A program made the translations under genes and the position numbers. Of a stretch of 64,000 nt of DNA, positions 43,760-54,400 are shown in pieces. How positions within the stretch are numbered: the stretch's first letter is position 1; each line of letters begins with the position of its first letter. Source of the stretch: Falciphora oryzae (taxonomy: Eukaryota > Ascomycota > Sordariomycetes > Magnaporthales > Magnaporthaceae); contig JNVV01000061.1 of the NCBI GenBank assembly GCA_000733355.1, positions 53,567 to 117,566 of the forward strand, read 5' to 3'. The notes below the pieces were generated by a model that saw only the letters and a program-made list of their open reading frames with translations, had not been told where the DNA came from and ran no database searches.

Positions 43760-44510
43760 TGGTTGTTGTAGACCTTGCAGTAGTAATGCCAAGTTGCGTT
43801 AGAGGGTTTCGTGAGGGGGGGTTCGCCAGACCGGTAGAACTGAGCACCTCGGCCCAATCCTGGATCTTGTACTCGTTATGGCCAGGGACCAGCAATGTCG
43901 GCTTGGATGTATTGCAAGTGGCGGTCAGAAGGGCGTTGTATGCGTCGAACCTCGGGCCGTGGTGCCAGGGCGTTCCCTCCGAGGGCACAGTCGGAAGGGC
44001 TGTTACAGTCGATGGCGATAGTGCGCACTGGCTTAGGCAGTGCCTTGATGGGCTGGAGGGTTCCCACGGGGAGTTGGTTGTCGGTGCGGTTCATGCCGCA
44101 GTCGTGACACGCGTTGATGTACTGCTCGACCTGTCGCCTCTTTGACCGGATAAGCACGTTGCTGAGGGCGTTGAGCATCCTCAGTCGGCCGAAATGATGG
44201 CGATCGTTATGCACATCGCGTAAGAACTCCGCGATAATTGACTGTGGATGACCAGTCGCTCTTGACCATCGGGATCTGAGCCATTGTAGAGTAGTCGGTC
44301 GACAACGCGGAAAGGGTGGCCCAGCTTGAAAGCATTGACAACGGACTCGTTGTCGCCCACAGAGCACGTCTTGGCTCCCTGAGGGGTGGCGAGGTCCAGC
44401 ATAATTTTGCGATATTGGGTGTCCTTGAGGTAACCGTCCATAAAGCGCTGACGCGTGGTGTCCGCCATCTGCGCCTCAGCGACCTGAAGGATATGGGCGT
44501 AAGGTTTTGA
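43760..44510 (-). pseudogene. Ty3/Gypsy integrase remnant
   Basis: Two minus-strand frames carry HPFRVVDRLLYNGSDPDGQE (about 44290) and FLRDVHNDRHHFGRLRMLNA, then SKRRQVEQYINACHDCGMNR and LPVGTLQPIKALPKPVRTIA (43990-44230). This is the HHCC zinc-binding domain and the linker of a Gypsy integrase from a lineage other than the full-length copy at 16-23 kb. The catalytic core is cut off right after AID. Frameshifts near 44230 and 44380. No LTRs were found around it. Confidence 0.75.
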
Positions 44511-44781
44511 ATCCTGCGAAAACATTACCGCAATCCCGTCGGTACTGCTGTAGGATGACCGGGTGGCTGCTGTTACCGTCGCCCTGTTTTTTTGCGGCGC
44601 GTTCGACGCCCTCAAAGGCATGCTATAGGAATTCCAGATCCCCGATAAGTTCGTCCAACTGGGCCGCCGCGTTTTTAACGGAGCAGCGGATGCAACGGAG
44701 AGTTTTAATCCCTGTTACAATTTGCGTAACAAGGGGCACGATGCCCGCCGCGCCGGCGACTATTCCGAAAACTTCGGCCAT
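44511..44781 (-). pseudogene. STAND/NLR N-terminal domain fragment
   Basis: The ATG at 44781 (minus) opens MAEVFGIVAGAAGIVPLVTQ, then IVTGIKTLRCI and NAAAQLDELIGDLEFL, with a TAG at 44623-44625. The frame continues HAFEGVERAAKKQGDGNSSH and VILQQYRRDC. This is the helical N-terminal adaptor domain at the head of many fungal STAND proteins (hydrophobic first helix, then amphipathic helices). It is cut off by the Gypsy remnant, so the NTPase and repeats are gone. Confidence 0.55.
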
Positions 44782-45820
44782 ACTGGGATGCCGAAAGGTT
44801 TGGAGAGCCCTGTCCAAGCAAGTTTGATGGTGTTGGTTCTTTGGGCGGAATGGGCTAGCGGGAGGACTGGGAAGGAAAAATTGAAGGCAAAATGGGCGAG
44901 CTGAGCGAGGATGCGGGGTAGTTAGGATAGGAAGGAGCCAGCCTGACCAACGACACACGTGTAGTTGCACTGCCACTGGCTCTTGTCCAATGAAGGACGC
45001 TTGGGCAAGGTCTTGCGACACCCCTCCTGTGCTTTCAGCCAGGGATTTTGAGAATTTGCCTTGGCCGCAAAGGTTACGGAGCAGGCCAAGGCACTAACGG
45101 CAATAGTTTGGCACCCTTCGAGATGGACCAGTTGGCAAAGGTGACAGAAACGTCCTCTGATGGCGCCGGGAACGCACTAGAGCGGGCCAAGAGGCGGTGG
45201 GACGGCATACGGGTGTATTTGGGCAAAATAGGCAAATACCACCTACAGGGGCCGGCTCAAGAGTTTGGAATCGCAGGCAGCAGCGTACTCCGGGGAATTG
45301 CCATGGGCCCTGGCACAACTGCCCCTGGTGGAAGAGGAAGAGCGCCAACGTCGAGAGGGCACGGGCACCGGAACGTGATGGTAGGCTTAAAAGGAAGAGT
45401 GTGGCACTGGGGCAGCAGAGTTCGGTCCCCTTCCGCCGGAGCCCGCGTATCGCTGCCCAGCAGGCGCGCGTAGCTGCGAGACCAGGGCCATCTGCGCTAT
45501 CGACTGTCGCCGAAGGAGAAGAAGAAGATGCCGTTCCACGCGAATGCCAGAGACTGCGTTAGGTACTTTTACGGCAAGATTACATAGCGCATGCGTACGG
45601 CCCGGTTCTGAGAACACATTCATGGTACGATGTGGCGAGCGAGATGAAGTTAACTGCTCTTCACAACCTATAGCCCTCTTCACCACTCAGAGCTCAAGCA
45701 GGAAGCCCAAGCAGCGAGTCTTCCGGCTCTTCGATGAAGTTTTTCGCCCCAGCGAATTTCAAATCGAGCCACCGACGGGTCCGCAAGTGGTTTAGCTTGG
45801 TTGCCGACATGCGGATCGCT
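44782..45820. other. Unrecognised stretch
   Basis: Open frames on the plus strand (for example ALERAKRRWDGIRVYLGK near 45180 and RRSPRIAAQQARVAARPG near 45440) look partly coding but lie in different frames, and I cannot place them in a family. Possibly remnants of a mobile element. Confidence 0.3.
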
Positions 45821-46440
45821 GGTGTCATTTCCCTCGGTGTGGGGCATCCTTTGTTACTCGCGCCGTCTCAGGCTCCGAAGCGGGCTCAGAGTTGCGTGTG
45901 CGCGCGCGGGGGTATCGCGGACGGCAGTAAACTGGAAGGGATGCGATAACGAGGAAGATAAAAGGGGTACCGAGCACCCAGATCAGCGGCATGAGATCAA
46001 GTTCACACCTCCGCACGATAATCGCCGAAGCGCCGAGCTGACACGAGCTGTGGAGGACGTTGGCCGTCGCGCCAAGTACGAGCAGATACTCGGCCGCGCT
46101 GAAGATGACGATGGTCCACTTCCCCTTCAGCCGCGGGATGAAACCTTCGCCGTCGGCACGGGCGGCGAAGATCCCCCCTCGGCGCCTAGACGCGGAACGG
46201 CCGATCGAGTAGAAGGGCCGTGGAGCCCGAGGACACGAGCAAGGCCAGCAGCGGGCGGCGGGCCGAGAGCAGCGCGAGCTGGAAGATTCTCGGCCCGATA
46301 AGGGAGAGGAACGTGAGCACCATGCCGAGGATGATGGTGGCCGAGGCGATGTGCGCCTTCCTGATTTCGGAGGTGGCGCCGAATATGCAGTCCACGTGGG
46401 CGTTGCGGACCAGCGTGTCGGGCGGGTTGGCGATATAGGA
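45821..46440 (-). pseudogene. Multi-pass membrane protein fragment (unknown)
   Basis: The minus strand reads IRKAHIASATIILGMVLTFL and LIGPRIFQLALLSARR, then LLALLVSSGSTALLL (46190-46360). In another frame follow KGKWTIVIFSAAEYLLVLGA and CELDLMPLIWVLGTPFIFLV (45950-46130). These are four or five hydrophobic segments in correct spacing for membrane helices, with charged loops. I do not recognise the family. The 5' end stops where the plus-strand permease fragment begins. Confidence 0.35.
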
Positions 46441-46740
46441 GGCGAGCGTCGTTTACGCGACCTCGCCCACGGGCATGATCATTAGCATGTGCGAGGAGGC
46501 GCAGAAGCCGGCGCTTCAGGTGCCCAAGGCCATGGTTGCCACCGTCTTCCTGAGCACCGTCGCCGGCGTGCTCTTCTTGATCCCACTCGTTTTCGTCCTG
46601 CCCGACATCACGTACCTTTTTAACCTTTCGTCGGGTCGGCCCGTGCCTAGGATCATCCTCAGAGCCGTCGGCGGCCGTCACAGCCACCTTGGGCTGGATG
46701 CCCTTATCGGGCAAGGGTGCTGCGTCTGCGCGAAGCTGCC
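46441..46740 (+). pseudogene. Amino-acid/GABA/choline-type (APC) permease fragment
   Basis: SPTGMIISMCEEAQKPALQV and PKAMVATVFLSTVAGVLFLI, then PLVFVLPDITYLFNLSSGRP and VPRIILRAVGG, match the central part of fungal APC-superfamily permeases (the E-E-x-x-x-P motif before a transmembrane helix, then VLPDI). Only about 80 residues are recognisable, followed by a frame break. It has no start, no other helices and abuts the inverted membrane fragment on its left. Confidence 0.6.
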
Positions 46741-47071
46741 GACACTGCGGGCCGCGAAAGGGACGACTAAGATGCCGTCCCGCGGGACCCCGTTGCGGCA
46801 GAATGTAATTATTTCGATAATTCCAAAAGACTGACGACCAGACCAAGATCTTGTTCAATATGTTTCCTTCCGCGAATAGTTATACATATTCCTCCTTGCC
46901 TTGCCGTCGACCGCAGAAAATTGGAAAATTCCCGCCGGATTCTGGTAAGCCACGCCATCCCGATGAGAAAGCAAACTGGTCCAAGGTGCAGCTCAATCTG
47001 CCCAACATCACCATCCTGTTGCTTAATTAATCGACATTGAATCCCCTGGCACTAGACCCGAAGACCCTTCT
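46741..47071. other. Spacer downstream of the copper ATPase
   Basis: 3' flank of the minus-strand ATPase gene. No gene seen. Confidence 0.4.
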
Positions 47072-50000
47072 TCAATCCCGACTCCCTGATTCCACCGTCT
47101 CGCCCCTCAAGCCAGAGACAACCCCTTTGTCCCTGAAGCCCACGAGGGGTAGATTGCTCCTCAAGAGGAGGCTGCTGCAAATCACGCTCACGCTGCTGAG
47201 AGCCATGGCCAAGCTTGCCCACACGGGGTCAAGCCGGACGTGCTGGCCATTGCTCGTTACTGGGTAGAGAACCCCTGCAGCGATGGGGAGCGCCAGGAGG
47301 TTGTACACCAGAGCCCAGCCAAAGTTGAACTTGACACGCCGGAATACCGCGCGGCTGAGATTGGTCAACGTCAGCAGCGCTGTTAGATTCGACTTGATGA
47401 GCACAAACTCGGCAGCAGAAATAGCAATGTCGGAGCCAGAGCCAATGGCAATGCCGACGTCTGCAACAGTCAGGGCTGGCGAGTCGTTGACGCCATCTCC
47501 CACCATTGCGACGATTGCTCTTTGCTTGGCATTTCTCCTGGCAAATCCGAAGAGTGACCGCGCGCCGGACTTGGCTTGGCTTCTCTGCAGGTACTTGACC
47601 TTGTCTGCCTTCTGTTCCGGTAGCACGCCGGCGATGATACGCTCCGGAGGAATGCCAACTGCGGCGCCGACCGCCTGGGTGGTCGTGGGGTTGTCTCCGG
47701 ATATGATCCACACGTCTATGCCGCTGCGCTGAAGCGCCTCGACCACGGGGCGAGACTCGGGCCGGAGAGGATCAGAGGCCGCGAGCATGGCTGCCAGCCT
47801 CCAGGACGAATCCGCTGCCGGCGACGCGGACCTCGTTGCGACAAGCACGACCGACTTCGCCTGGCGTTTCCACGAGTTCAGAGTCTCGGATGCCGAGCTG
47901 TCACAGACGACGCCGTGGTCCGCCATAAGGGCTTCATTTCCAGCGAGCATGTCGACGTGGCCGGGCAGCGTGTCGACGCTGAATGTACCCTTCATTCCTT
48001 TTCCGGGTATCTCCTGGACGCGGCTGGCTTTTGCGCCTGACGAATTGCTGGAACCGCAGAAGGCGACTATGGCTTTGCTGATGGTGTGGCTGCTGTTTCC
48101 TTCCAGCTCTGCCAAGACATCCAGAATTGTCTGTCGTTCTAAACCACCGTCGGCAGATGTGTACTGGCTGTCTGTTATCATGGGTTCGCTGCCCTGCGTT
48201 AGGGTGCCTGTTTTGTCGAAAACGATGATGTCGAGGCCACTCGCTTCTTGGAACGCTTCTCCTCCGCCCTTGACGAGGATCCCGTGTTTCGCCGCCAGAC
48301 CCCCGCCAACAAAGAGAGCCGTCGGGGCGGCAAGGCCGATGCCACAAGGACAGGCGATGATGAAGACGGCGATGGCAAACTGCAGGGACCAGAACGGCCA
48401 ACCGCCAATCGCAACGTCGAGGTATTCTTCGGGTAAAGCCCCGGAGATGCCGAGACTCAGCCAGATCAACCACGTCGCGATGGCGATACAAGTCACGATG
48501 GGGACGAAATGGCTGGTGAGGGTGTCGGCCACCCGCTCGATTGGCGCACGACGCGCCTGGCCCTCTCGCACCGCTTTGATGATCTGGTCCAGCATCGACT
48601 CCCCGGAAGTGCCAGTGGTCCGTATCAGGAGGGGGCTGCCTTTGTTGACGGTGCCCGAATAGACGGGATCACCAAGAGCCTTGGGGACAAGTCTCGACTC
48701 TCCGGTGAGGCTGGATTCGTCGAACTCGCCTTCCCCTTGCAGAATGATGCCATCCCAGGGCGGGGAACCCCCATGCACGACCTTAACCACGTCACCAAAG
48801 TCGAGCATATCGACGGGGACGTTTTGAATCTGCTCGGGTCCCTCAGGGCCAGGGCCTGGGAGGACGAGGAGCGCCTCTTTCGGCCGAAGCTTGCTCAGCA
48901 TGGATACCGCCTCGCCGGTCTTCGCCTTGCTGTATGCTTCAATAAAGCGGCCGATGAGCAGAAACATGGTGAGGAAGACGACCGAGTCGAAGTACGTGCC
49001 GTTCCCGCTCCCTGCCATCGTATCAGACAGGGTCGCGGCGATAGCCAGCTCAGCGATGGAGGAGACGTAGGCGATGGTGGTGCCCAGGGACATCAGCATG
49101 TCCATGCTGCCAAAGCGGTAGAAGCGGCGGAGAAGGGGCACCGGGCTGCTGCGCCCCCACAGGGAACGCAACTCCTTTATTGTGCGGCGGTGGAAGACGT
49201 CGGCCGCGAAGAAGTACACTGGCGTGGCCATGACGAACAGCGCCCACTCGGCCCGGGTGACGCCGTGGAGCTGCTCCATGAGATACTGCCGGCCGGGGTC
49301 GGCGGGGCGGACGAGGGCCATGAAAACGACGCCGATGATGAAGGTGGGCACAGCAACAACGACGGAGAGCAGGACGCGGTAGAGTATCCGCTTCCGGATG
49401 CGGGCGTGCATCTGGGCTGCGCGCTCCTCGACTGTGGGAGGATGAAAAACGGCCGGGCGGAAAGCCGGGTCGGCGGCCGAGATGGCGGACAGGATGGCCC
49501 TGATTGTAAACTCGGGCGAGCTGGGCGTGTACGAGACTGTGACGACGGGGCTCTCCAGCGTGGACGGCGTCTTGGTGGTCACGCGATCGCCGAAGCGAGC
49601 GAGCGCATCCGCGACGCGCCCGGGACAGTGCTGGCAGTACATTCCATCGATGCGAAGCGAGACGGTCCTGCGGCCGCCGTCCCGGGTCCTCTCGGCGCTC
49701 AGGTCGACAAGATCGCCGAGCTTCGCCGAGTAACCCGCGCTCTCGATGGCCCCGGCCACCTCCTTCAAATGGCCTTTGCCCTCGACGACGACTGTGGCGC
49801 TGTTGGTTACGAGGTTGACATCCACGCTCTTCGCCCAGGGAAAGCCGTCGAGGACTCTCGTGATCGTGCCGACGCAGGAGCTGCACGTCATGCCCTCGAT
49901 GGAGAAGGAGGCTCTCCACAGGTCTGCCGCCGCGGCGCCGACGCCGCCCGCTGGAGCCGGCGTCAGTTCGTCGACCTGCTCCAGGCTTGCCGTGTAGCCG

Positions 50001-50740
50001 ACGCCATCGATGATCCTGACCAGTTCCTCAGCGTCGTGCTCCCCGTCGAAGTCCACCGTGGCACTTTGGGTGAGCAGAGCGACATTGGCGGCTCTTACCC
50101 ACTGCTTTTCCTCCAGTGACGCTGTGATTTTGCCGACGCAAGAGCTGCAGCTCATCCCCGTGATGGAGATGGTCGCCCGAAACATCGGGACCGGCTTCGA
50201 GGCCGAGTCGACGACCACCGAGAGGCCGTCGGCGGCATGCGTGTCGGCGGGCCCAAGGGGCAAAGGCTCCTGGCAGGCATCTAGAGGCCCGCCTTCCCGC
50301 TGCTGAGCGCGACATTGCTGGCAATGCTCCATGTGCCGCCTTCTCTTGGTCTCCTCACTGGTGTCTCTCCCGCCGGAGCGCCAGCCGCCCAGGGCTCGAG
50401 CGAGCCATGGGAACAGGAAGTCATCGTCGGGCACGCCGCGGGGGGCGCTGGGCGATGCTTCGCCCGGCGCAGGGTCCAGCGTTGCGGCATCTACTTCGTA
50501 GCCTGCCTCAGCGAGTGCGTTGGATATCGTGCGAGCGCTCAACGACGGCTTGTGCTCGACGGTGACGCTGTGCGAGACTATGGAGGTTTCGATAGAAACG
50601 GGTCGTGGTTTGAGGCGGAACAGGAAGCTTTCGACGAAGGATGCGCAGGTGGGACAGTGTAGATTAGAGACTAGTAGGGTGGTTCGCCGAAGCGAGAGTG
50701 AAGAAGATTTCGAACGTTTTGCCATCTTTTGCGGCAACAT
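47072..50740 (-). CDS. P1B-type copper-transporting ATPase
   Basis: A single 1222-residue frame without introns; Met1 (MLPQKMAKRSK) or Met6 could start it. It uses ATP to pump Cu(I) across a membrane. The N-terminus has four heavy-metal-associated domains: CPTC at about 29-32, then GMSCSSCVGKI, GMTCSSCVGTI and GMYCQHCPGRV (about 205, 285, 375). The core has IIACPCGIGLAAPTA (Cys-Pro-Cys in the transport helix, about 800), VFDKTGTLTQGS (phosphorylated Asp, about 838) and VGDGVNDSPAL (about 1082). TM helices lie at about 455-640 and near the C-terminus. The length and several HMA domains suit the CRP1/CrpA detoxification group at the plasma membrane, though a CCC2-like secretory role is possible. 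The ATX1-like gene lies divergently 681 bp away. Confidence 0.95.
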   Translation of the reverse strand: MLPQKMAKRSKSSSLSLRRTTLLVSNLHCPTCASFVESFLFRLKPRPVSIETSIVSHSVTVEHKPSLSARTISNALAEAGYEVDAATLDPAPGEASPSAPRGVPDDDFLFPWLARALGGWRSGGRDTSEETKRRRHMEHCQQCRAQQREGGPLDACQEPLPLGPADTHAADGLSVVVDSASKPVPMFRATISITGMSCSSCVGKITASLEEKQWVRAANVALLTQSATVDFDGEHDAEELVRIIDGVGYTASLEQVDELTPAPAGGVGAAAADLWRASFSIEGMTCSSCVGTITRVLDGFPWAKSVDVNLVTNSATVVVEGKGHLKEVAGAIESAGYSAKLGDLVDLSAERTRDGGRRTVSLRIDGMYCQHCPGRVADALARFGDRVTTKTPSTLESPVVTVSYTPSSPEFTIRAILSAISAADPAFRPAVFHPPTVEERAAQMHARIRKRILYRVLLSVVVAVPTFIIGVVFMALVRPADPGRQYLMEQLHGVTRAEWALFVMATPVYFFAADVFHRRTIKELRSLWGRSSPVPLLRRFYRFGSMDMLMSLGTTIAYVSSIAELAIAATLSDTMAGSGNGTYFDSVVFLTMFLLIGRFIEAYSKAKTGEAVSMLSKLRPKEALLVLPGPGPEGPEQIQNVPVDMLDFGDVVKVVHGGSPPWDGIILQGEGEFDESSLTGESRLVPKALGDPVYSGTVNKGSPLLIRTTGTSGESMLDQIIKAVREGQARRAPIERVADTLTSHFVPIVTCIAIATWLIWLSLGISGALPEEYLDVAIGGWPFWSLQFAIAVFIIACPCGIGLAAPTALFVGGGLAAKHGILVKGGGEAFQEASGLDIIVFDKTGTLTQGSEPMITDSQYTSADGGLERQTILDVLAELEGNSSHTISKAIVAFCGSSNSSGAKASRVQEIPGKGMKGTFSVDTLPGHVDMLAGNEALMADHGVVCDSSASETLNSWKRQAKSVVLVATRSASPAADSSWRLAAMLAASDPLRPESRPVVEALQRSGIDVWIISGDNPTTTQAVGAAVGIPPERIIAGVLPEQKADKVKYLQRSQAKSGARSLFGFARRNAKQRAIVAMVGDGVNDSPALTVADVGIAIGSGSDIAISAAEFVLIKSNLTALLTLTNLSRAVFRRVKFNFGWALVYNLLALPIAAGVLYPVTSNGQHVRLDPVWASLAMALSSVSVICSSLLLRSNLPLVGFRDKGVVSGLRGETVESGSRD

Positions 50741-51421
50741 GTGTCTCTATGTTTGGAGGGCTGATGAGAGGAATGATGATCGGCAGAGCCATGAAGCGAT
50801 TCCTTCCGATTATTATAAGGATGACAGCAAGCAAGATCGAGAAGATATCCGCAACAATCGAAAGGGACGGAATCGATGCGGGAGGCTGCTGTGAGATGGC
50901 GTTGCGCGAAAGTGGCGCACACCATCGCTGCCTCGGTTCCAAAGTGCGTGGTTTGTGCCGGCGATGCCAGTTGGGAGAGATATGCAGCCTCACACCCCAG
51001 CACCGCCCCTTCTCCGCACAAATGCCGCAGGTCCACCCTAGCCCTCCGCAACACGAGGCCGATCGTTTTGAGCTGTTTTTGCGGTTTCGACTCGGTGTCC
51101 CCCTGCTGACAAATGACGAGGTCCGGAGACGCGGTTTTGGAGAGATGCGGCCGCCCAGCTTGCGTCAGCCCGACGCGGAAATGCCTCGTGGTCCGGCGCT
51201 TGCTTGAATACCGAGCACCGTGGGACCGGTGCGGCCGTGGCTGCTCGGCTCGAGTCACCTGCCGACAGAGATATTAAAAAGTATCCAACGCTCGTCGGAA
51301 GACACAGTCGCAACACGCCAGCAGAGAGCCCCTCGAATATCCGACAAACAACATAAGTCAACCTGCCACGCAGCCTTCCCAATAAAGCCCCGACATCAAG
51401 GAAAAAAAAGTCTTTTCCAAG
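50741..51421. promoter_or_regulatory. Shared divergent promoter of copper ATPase and chaperone
   Basis: 681 bp between two divergent start codons. It contains TTTGAGCTGT at 51067-51076, which fits the HTHNNGCTGD consensus known for yeast Ace1/Amt1-type copper-sensing factors. One match to a loose motif is weak evidence; co-regulation of both genes by copper is inference from gene content. Confidence 0.4.
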
Positions 51422-51759
51422 ATGACCCGTTCCTACGAGTTCGATGTTCAGATGTCCTGCAGAGGTAAGAATAGCCCACGGCCCCTGTTAATTACGTCTG
51501 CTCCAGGCTGCTGCTGATGCGTGGATTGGCAGGCTGCGCCTCCGCTGTGGAAAAGGCTGTCGCAGCCGTCCCCGACGTTCAGACCGTCGATACCTCCGTC
51601 GAGAAGCAGAAAGTATGCGTCACTGCTGCGGGCGGTGTGACGTTCGACCAGGTCAAACTGGCCATCCAAGCCGCCGGGAAACGAGTTGCGGCTGGTAGGG
51701 TGATAGAGGCCGATGGGGTGATCGAGATGGACGTGGGAGAGGCGGCGAAGGCGAACTAG
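51422..51759 (+). CDS. ATX1-like copper metallochaperone
   Basis: Two exons, 51422-51464 and 51533-51759, are separated by a 68-bp intron (GTAAGA...TTGGCAG) and give 89 residues. The intron splits the metal site, and splicing rebuilds QMSCRGCASAVEKAVAAVP with the MxCxxC copper-binding motif. The rest (DVQTVDTSVEKQKVCVTAAG, then VTFDQVKLAIQAAGKRV) fits the ferredoxin-like HMA fold. It carries Cu(I) in the cytosol to the HMA domains of P1B ATPases such as its divergent neighbour. The start ATG lies directly before a typical N-terminus (MTRSYEFDVQ). Exon 1 is too short for ordinary ORF scans. Confidence 0.9.
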
Positions 51760-52344
51760 GCAGCTGGAGATAGCACGGAACAGCATCTAAAAAAAACGGT
51801 CAAGAGCCAACCTCTCAGGGGCCAGGCTTTACACAGCCTCTCGCCAGAGACAGATTTTCGTATTCGTTGTGTCGTCACTTGTCTGCATTTTGGCATACGC
51901 GCTGGATGCTGCCTATGTTGCATGCTCGGGTGGGTCATAAGGGGATTCCCATACTGCAACTGAACGGCCGGGGCAACTGTAGGATTTGTTTGATCGATGC
52001 GAACTGCATGGCGCCCCTCACTTGCGGTGTTTTTGCGTGTTCCAGGCAGCCCCGTCGCCACGCCCCTTGCAGGAGCGATCCAAACAAAGCGCCCCTTGCT
52101 CTGTCCTTCCCTTTTGAGTTGGGAGACGTCTGATTCTTCGCACCTTTTAAATTCACGGTTATCGTCACCCTCGCCTCTCGTTTGCAACTCCTCAGCGCTG
52201 GTCGCAGTTCATTCTCTCGCTCCTAGAATTAAGGTAGGCGCCCCCTAATAATCCATGCCCATTTTGTGGCTGCTGCCCTGCCTCCGTCCAGTGCGCCGCA
52301 CCTTATTACAATCTGACATGCTCATCTTGGCAGATTTCGCCACC
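51760..52344. other. Spacer and promoter region of the CTR gene
   Basis: No gene seen. The CTR start codon at 52345 has an ideal context (GCCACCATGG); two upstream ATGs in the same frame (52255, 52318) are less likely starts. Confidence 0.4.
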
Positions 52345-53078
52345 ATGGATATGCCTGGTATGCAAGGCATGGCCAGCATGGCCGGCATGACTGGCATGAA
52401 GGGGACGGCGGCCATGACCATGACCACAGACCCGCCCTCCGTGCCCTCCGCTACCGTGCTCGCTGCCGCGACCAGCGCTTCCACTCCGGTCGTGGCGGCA
52501 ATGCCAGCCAAGCCACACGAGGAGGCCGCCTCTTCAACTGGCGAAATGGGTTCGACGGCTCCCATGTCGGGCATGTCGGGCATGTCGGGCATGTCCAACG
52601 CCTTCCACTTTGGCGTCGGCGACACCCTCTGGTTCACGCCTCTGACACCAGCGAATGGCCAGGGCTATGCTGGGGCTATTGTTCTGCTCGTCCTCATGGC
52701 CATCTCCCTGCGTGCCCTGACTGCACAGCTGAGCATGGCAGAGAGGCGCTGGAGCAAGAAGCCACCCAGGTGTTGCAGAGACCAGGAAAACGACCCGAAG
52801 ATGGAACAGACCCGAGACCAGGACGACGAATCTCCCTCCGGCTCCACATTCAGGATCAGCAAGGCCTTGTTCCAGCTCACGATTGTCGCGGTTGGGTACC
52901 TACTGTTAGTATTCACAACTTCCTGCTGCTCACGTCAACAAACCTGAGGCTAATTATTAATCCTCCCCTGCGCTCTGCCAGTATGCTTGCGGTCATGACC
53001 TTCAATGCTGGCTACCTTCTTGGCGTTCTTCTCGGTGTCTTTCTGGGCGAGTTGGTTTTCGGTTGGTTCAAGCATTAG
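52345..53078 (+). CDS. Ctr-family copper transporter
   Basis: Exons 52345-52904 and 52982-53078 (intron 52905-52981: GTTAGT...GCCAG) give 218 residues. The N-terminus is Met-rich (MDMPGMQGMASMAGMTGM, and MSGMSGMSGM near residue 75), the extracellular copper-collecting Mets motifs. TM1 is at about residues 110-130 (GAIVLLVLMAISL), a charged cytosolic loop follows, then TM2 with MLAVMTFN (the MxxxM selectivity motif rebuilt across the intron) and TM3 with GYLLGVLLGVFLG (GxxxG packing). It imports Cu(I) as a trimer. With the adjacent chaperone and ATPase this gives a compact copper-handling block. Confidence 0.93.
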
Positions 53079-54392
53079 CCCATATCATCGAAGGGAATGC
53101 AGCAAAGGCGGGAGAGGCCGGCTTGGGTCCGCATTGAAAGCCAACGGTAAATTACCCTCTCCCCCTTTTTCTACTACGGGAGCTTCCGGCAGTGCCAGGG
53201 ATTGCTCCACTCTTTAGCCTACTTTAGTCGCTCGTTTAAAATGTCAAAACCTAGTCGCTCGTTTACCGGCCGCGCCTTAGCTTCGAGATGCATGTTGCGG
53301 TGGTCTGCGTTTGCCTGGTATCCGCCAAGCCCTTTCTTGAAAGACACTTTCCGAAAGTTCTTGGGAGCTCTCGCGGGGCCAATCCGGTTCCGTACGGCGG
53401 TTCGGGATGACGGACAACACAGTCACTCCGCATGGATATCCGCTACCATCGCGAGACGGAGATGCGGTACCACTCGATAATATTCGTGGAGGTTTTCTGT
53501 CACTAAGTAATCCATTATGACTGTGATAGGGCCATAATGATCTCTGCCGGGCTATAGACCTGAGCCGTCAGCAAGGCTGCCAGGCCGACAGGGACCGGAG
53601 CCTGCGATGGCTACGGTTAAGCCATGCGCCACCTTGTCGTTTGGCACCCCACATTCGAAATCGGTGGGCAGGATGTCGCTCAACATCGCCAGCGCCTCCT
53701 CATCCGCGCCGTCGGAAATGGGGTACAGGCTGGTGGCGGCGTGGGGGATGCGGACATATTCCGCCTCCATCGATAACATTGCCCAGTATCCAGTGCCTTA
53801 GCCAACCTGCAAAACACGGGGTGGGAGGGGGCTTTCTTCCTCCTGCAACGGCATGGGTGGCCGTCCTCGTGCCCGAACTTCCTATGGTACCAGTCGAAAT
53901 CGCCGTGTCCTGTGCGGGCGGCTATCGGCCGCTGCAGCTCGCTGCGGTGCAATTGTAAGGATGCCGGTGCAGGCCGTGGGGTTGGGGGAGGCCTATAGCC
54001 TTGTACCGGGCTGGTAGCTTGCCCTCGAACCAAGCGTTTCGGGCGTCCCGGGCCCGTTGGCGGGCGTCCCGGGCCCGTTGGCGGGCGAGATTGTTGGTGT
54101 TCGTCGCTAAATTGGTGGGTGTCAAGGATTTGTTGCAATTTGGCCCCGTGCACTCACAGCACCATGCCAAGAATTGGTAGGTACGAGGAAGCGGGGAGGT
54201 CCCCTGGGATTTTGATTGGACAGCTGAGGCGCCTTGCAAAATCAGTGAGGTAGCTGTGGAGCAAAGGCGTCTGTTGCACGCGGTGCAGGTTTTGATTAGT
54301 CAGGTGCACGGACGTGTTGGGCAGGACGCGGTGCAGGCAAAATTTGCGGAAAATCGGTCCAGGCGGACATCCCGCATCATCAGACAGACAGA
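53079..54392. other. Gene-free stretch
   Basis: No family signature. A 21-bp unit (CGGGCGTCCCGGGCCCGTTGG) is duplicated in tandem at 54040-54081. The right part is flanking DNA of the MULE. Confidence 0.45.
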
Positions 54393-54400
54393 AAAATAAA

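Noticed and set aside
46127..46858. 243-codon minus-strand ORF
   Set aside because: His/Arg/Gly-rich text typical of an off-frame reading; hydrophobic helices are found in the neighbouring frames instead.
48509..50119. 536-codon plus-strand ORF
   Set aside because: Shadow of the copper ATPase gene in GC-rich sequence.
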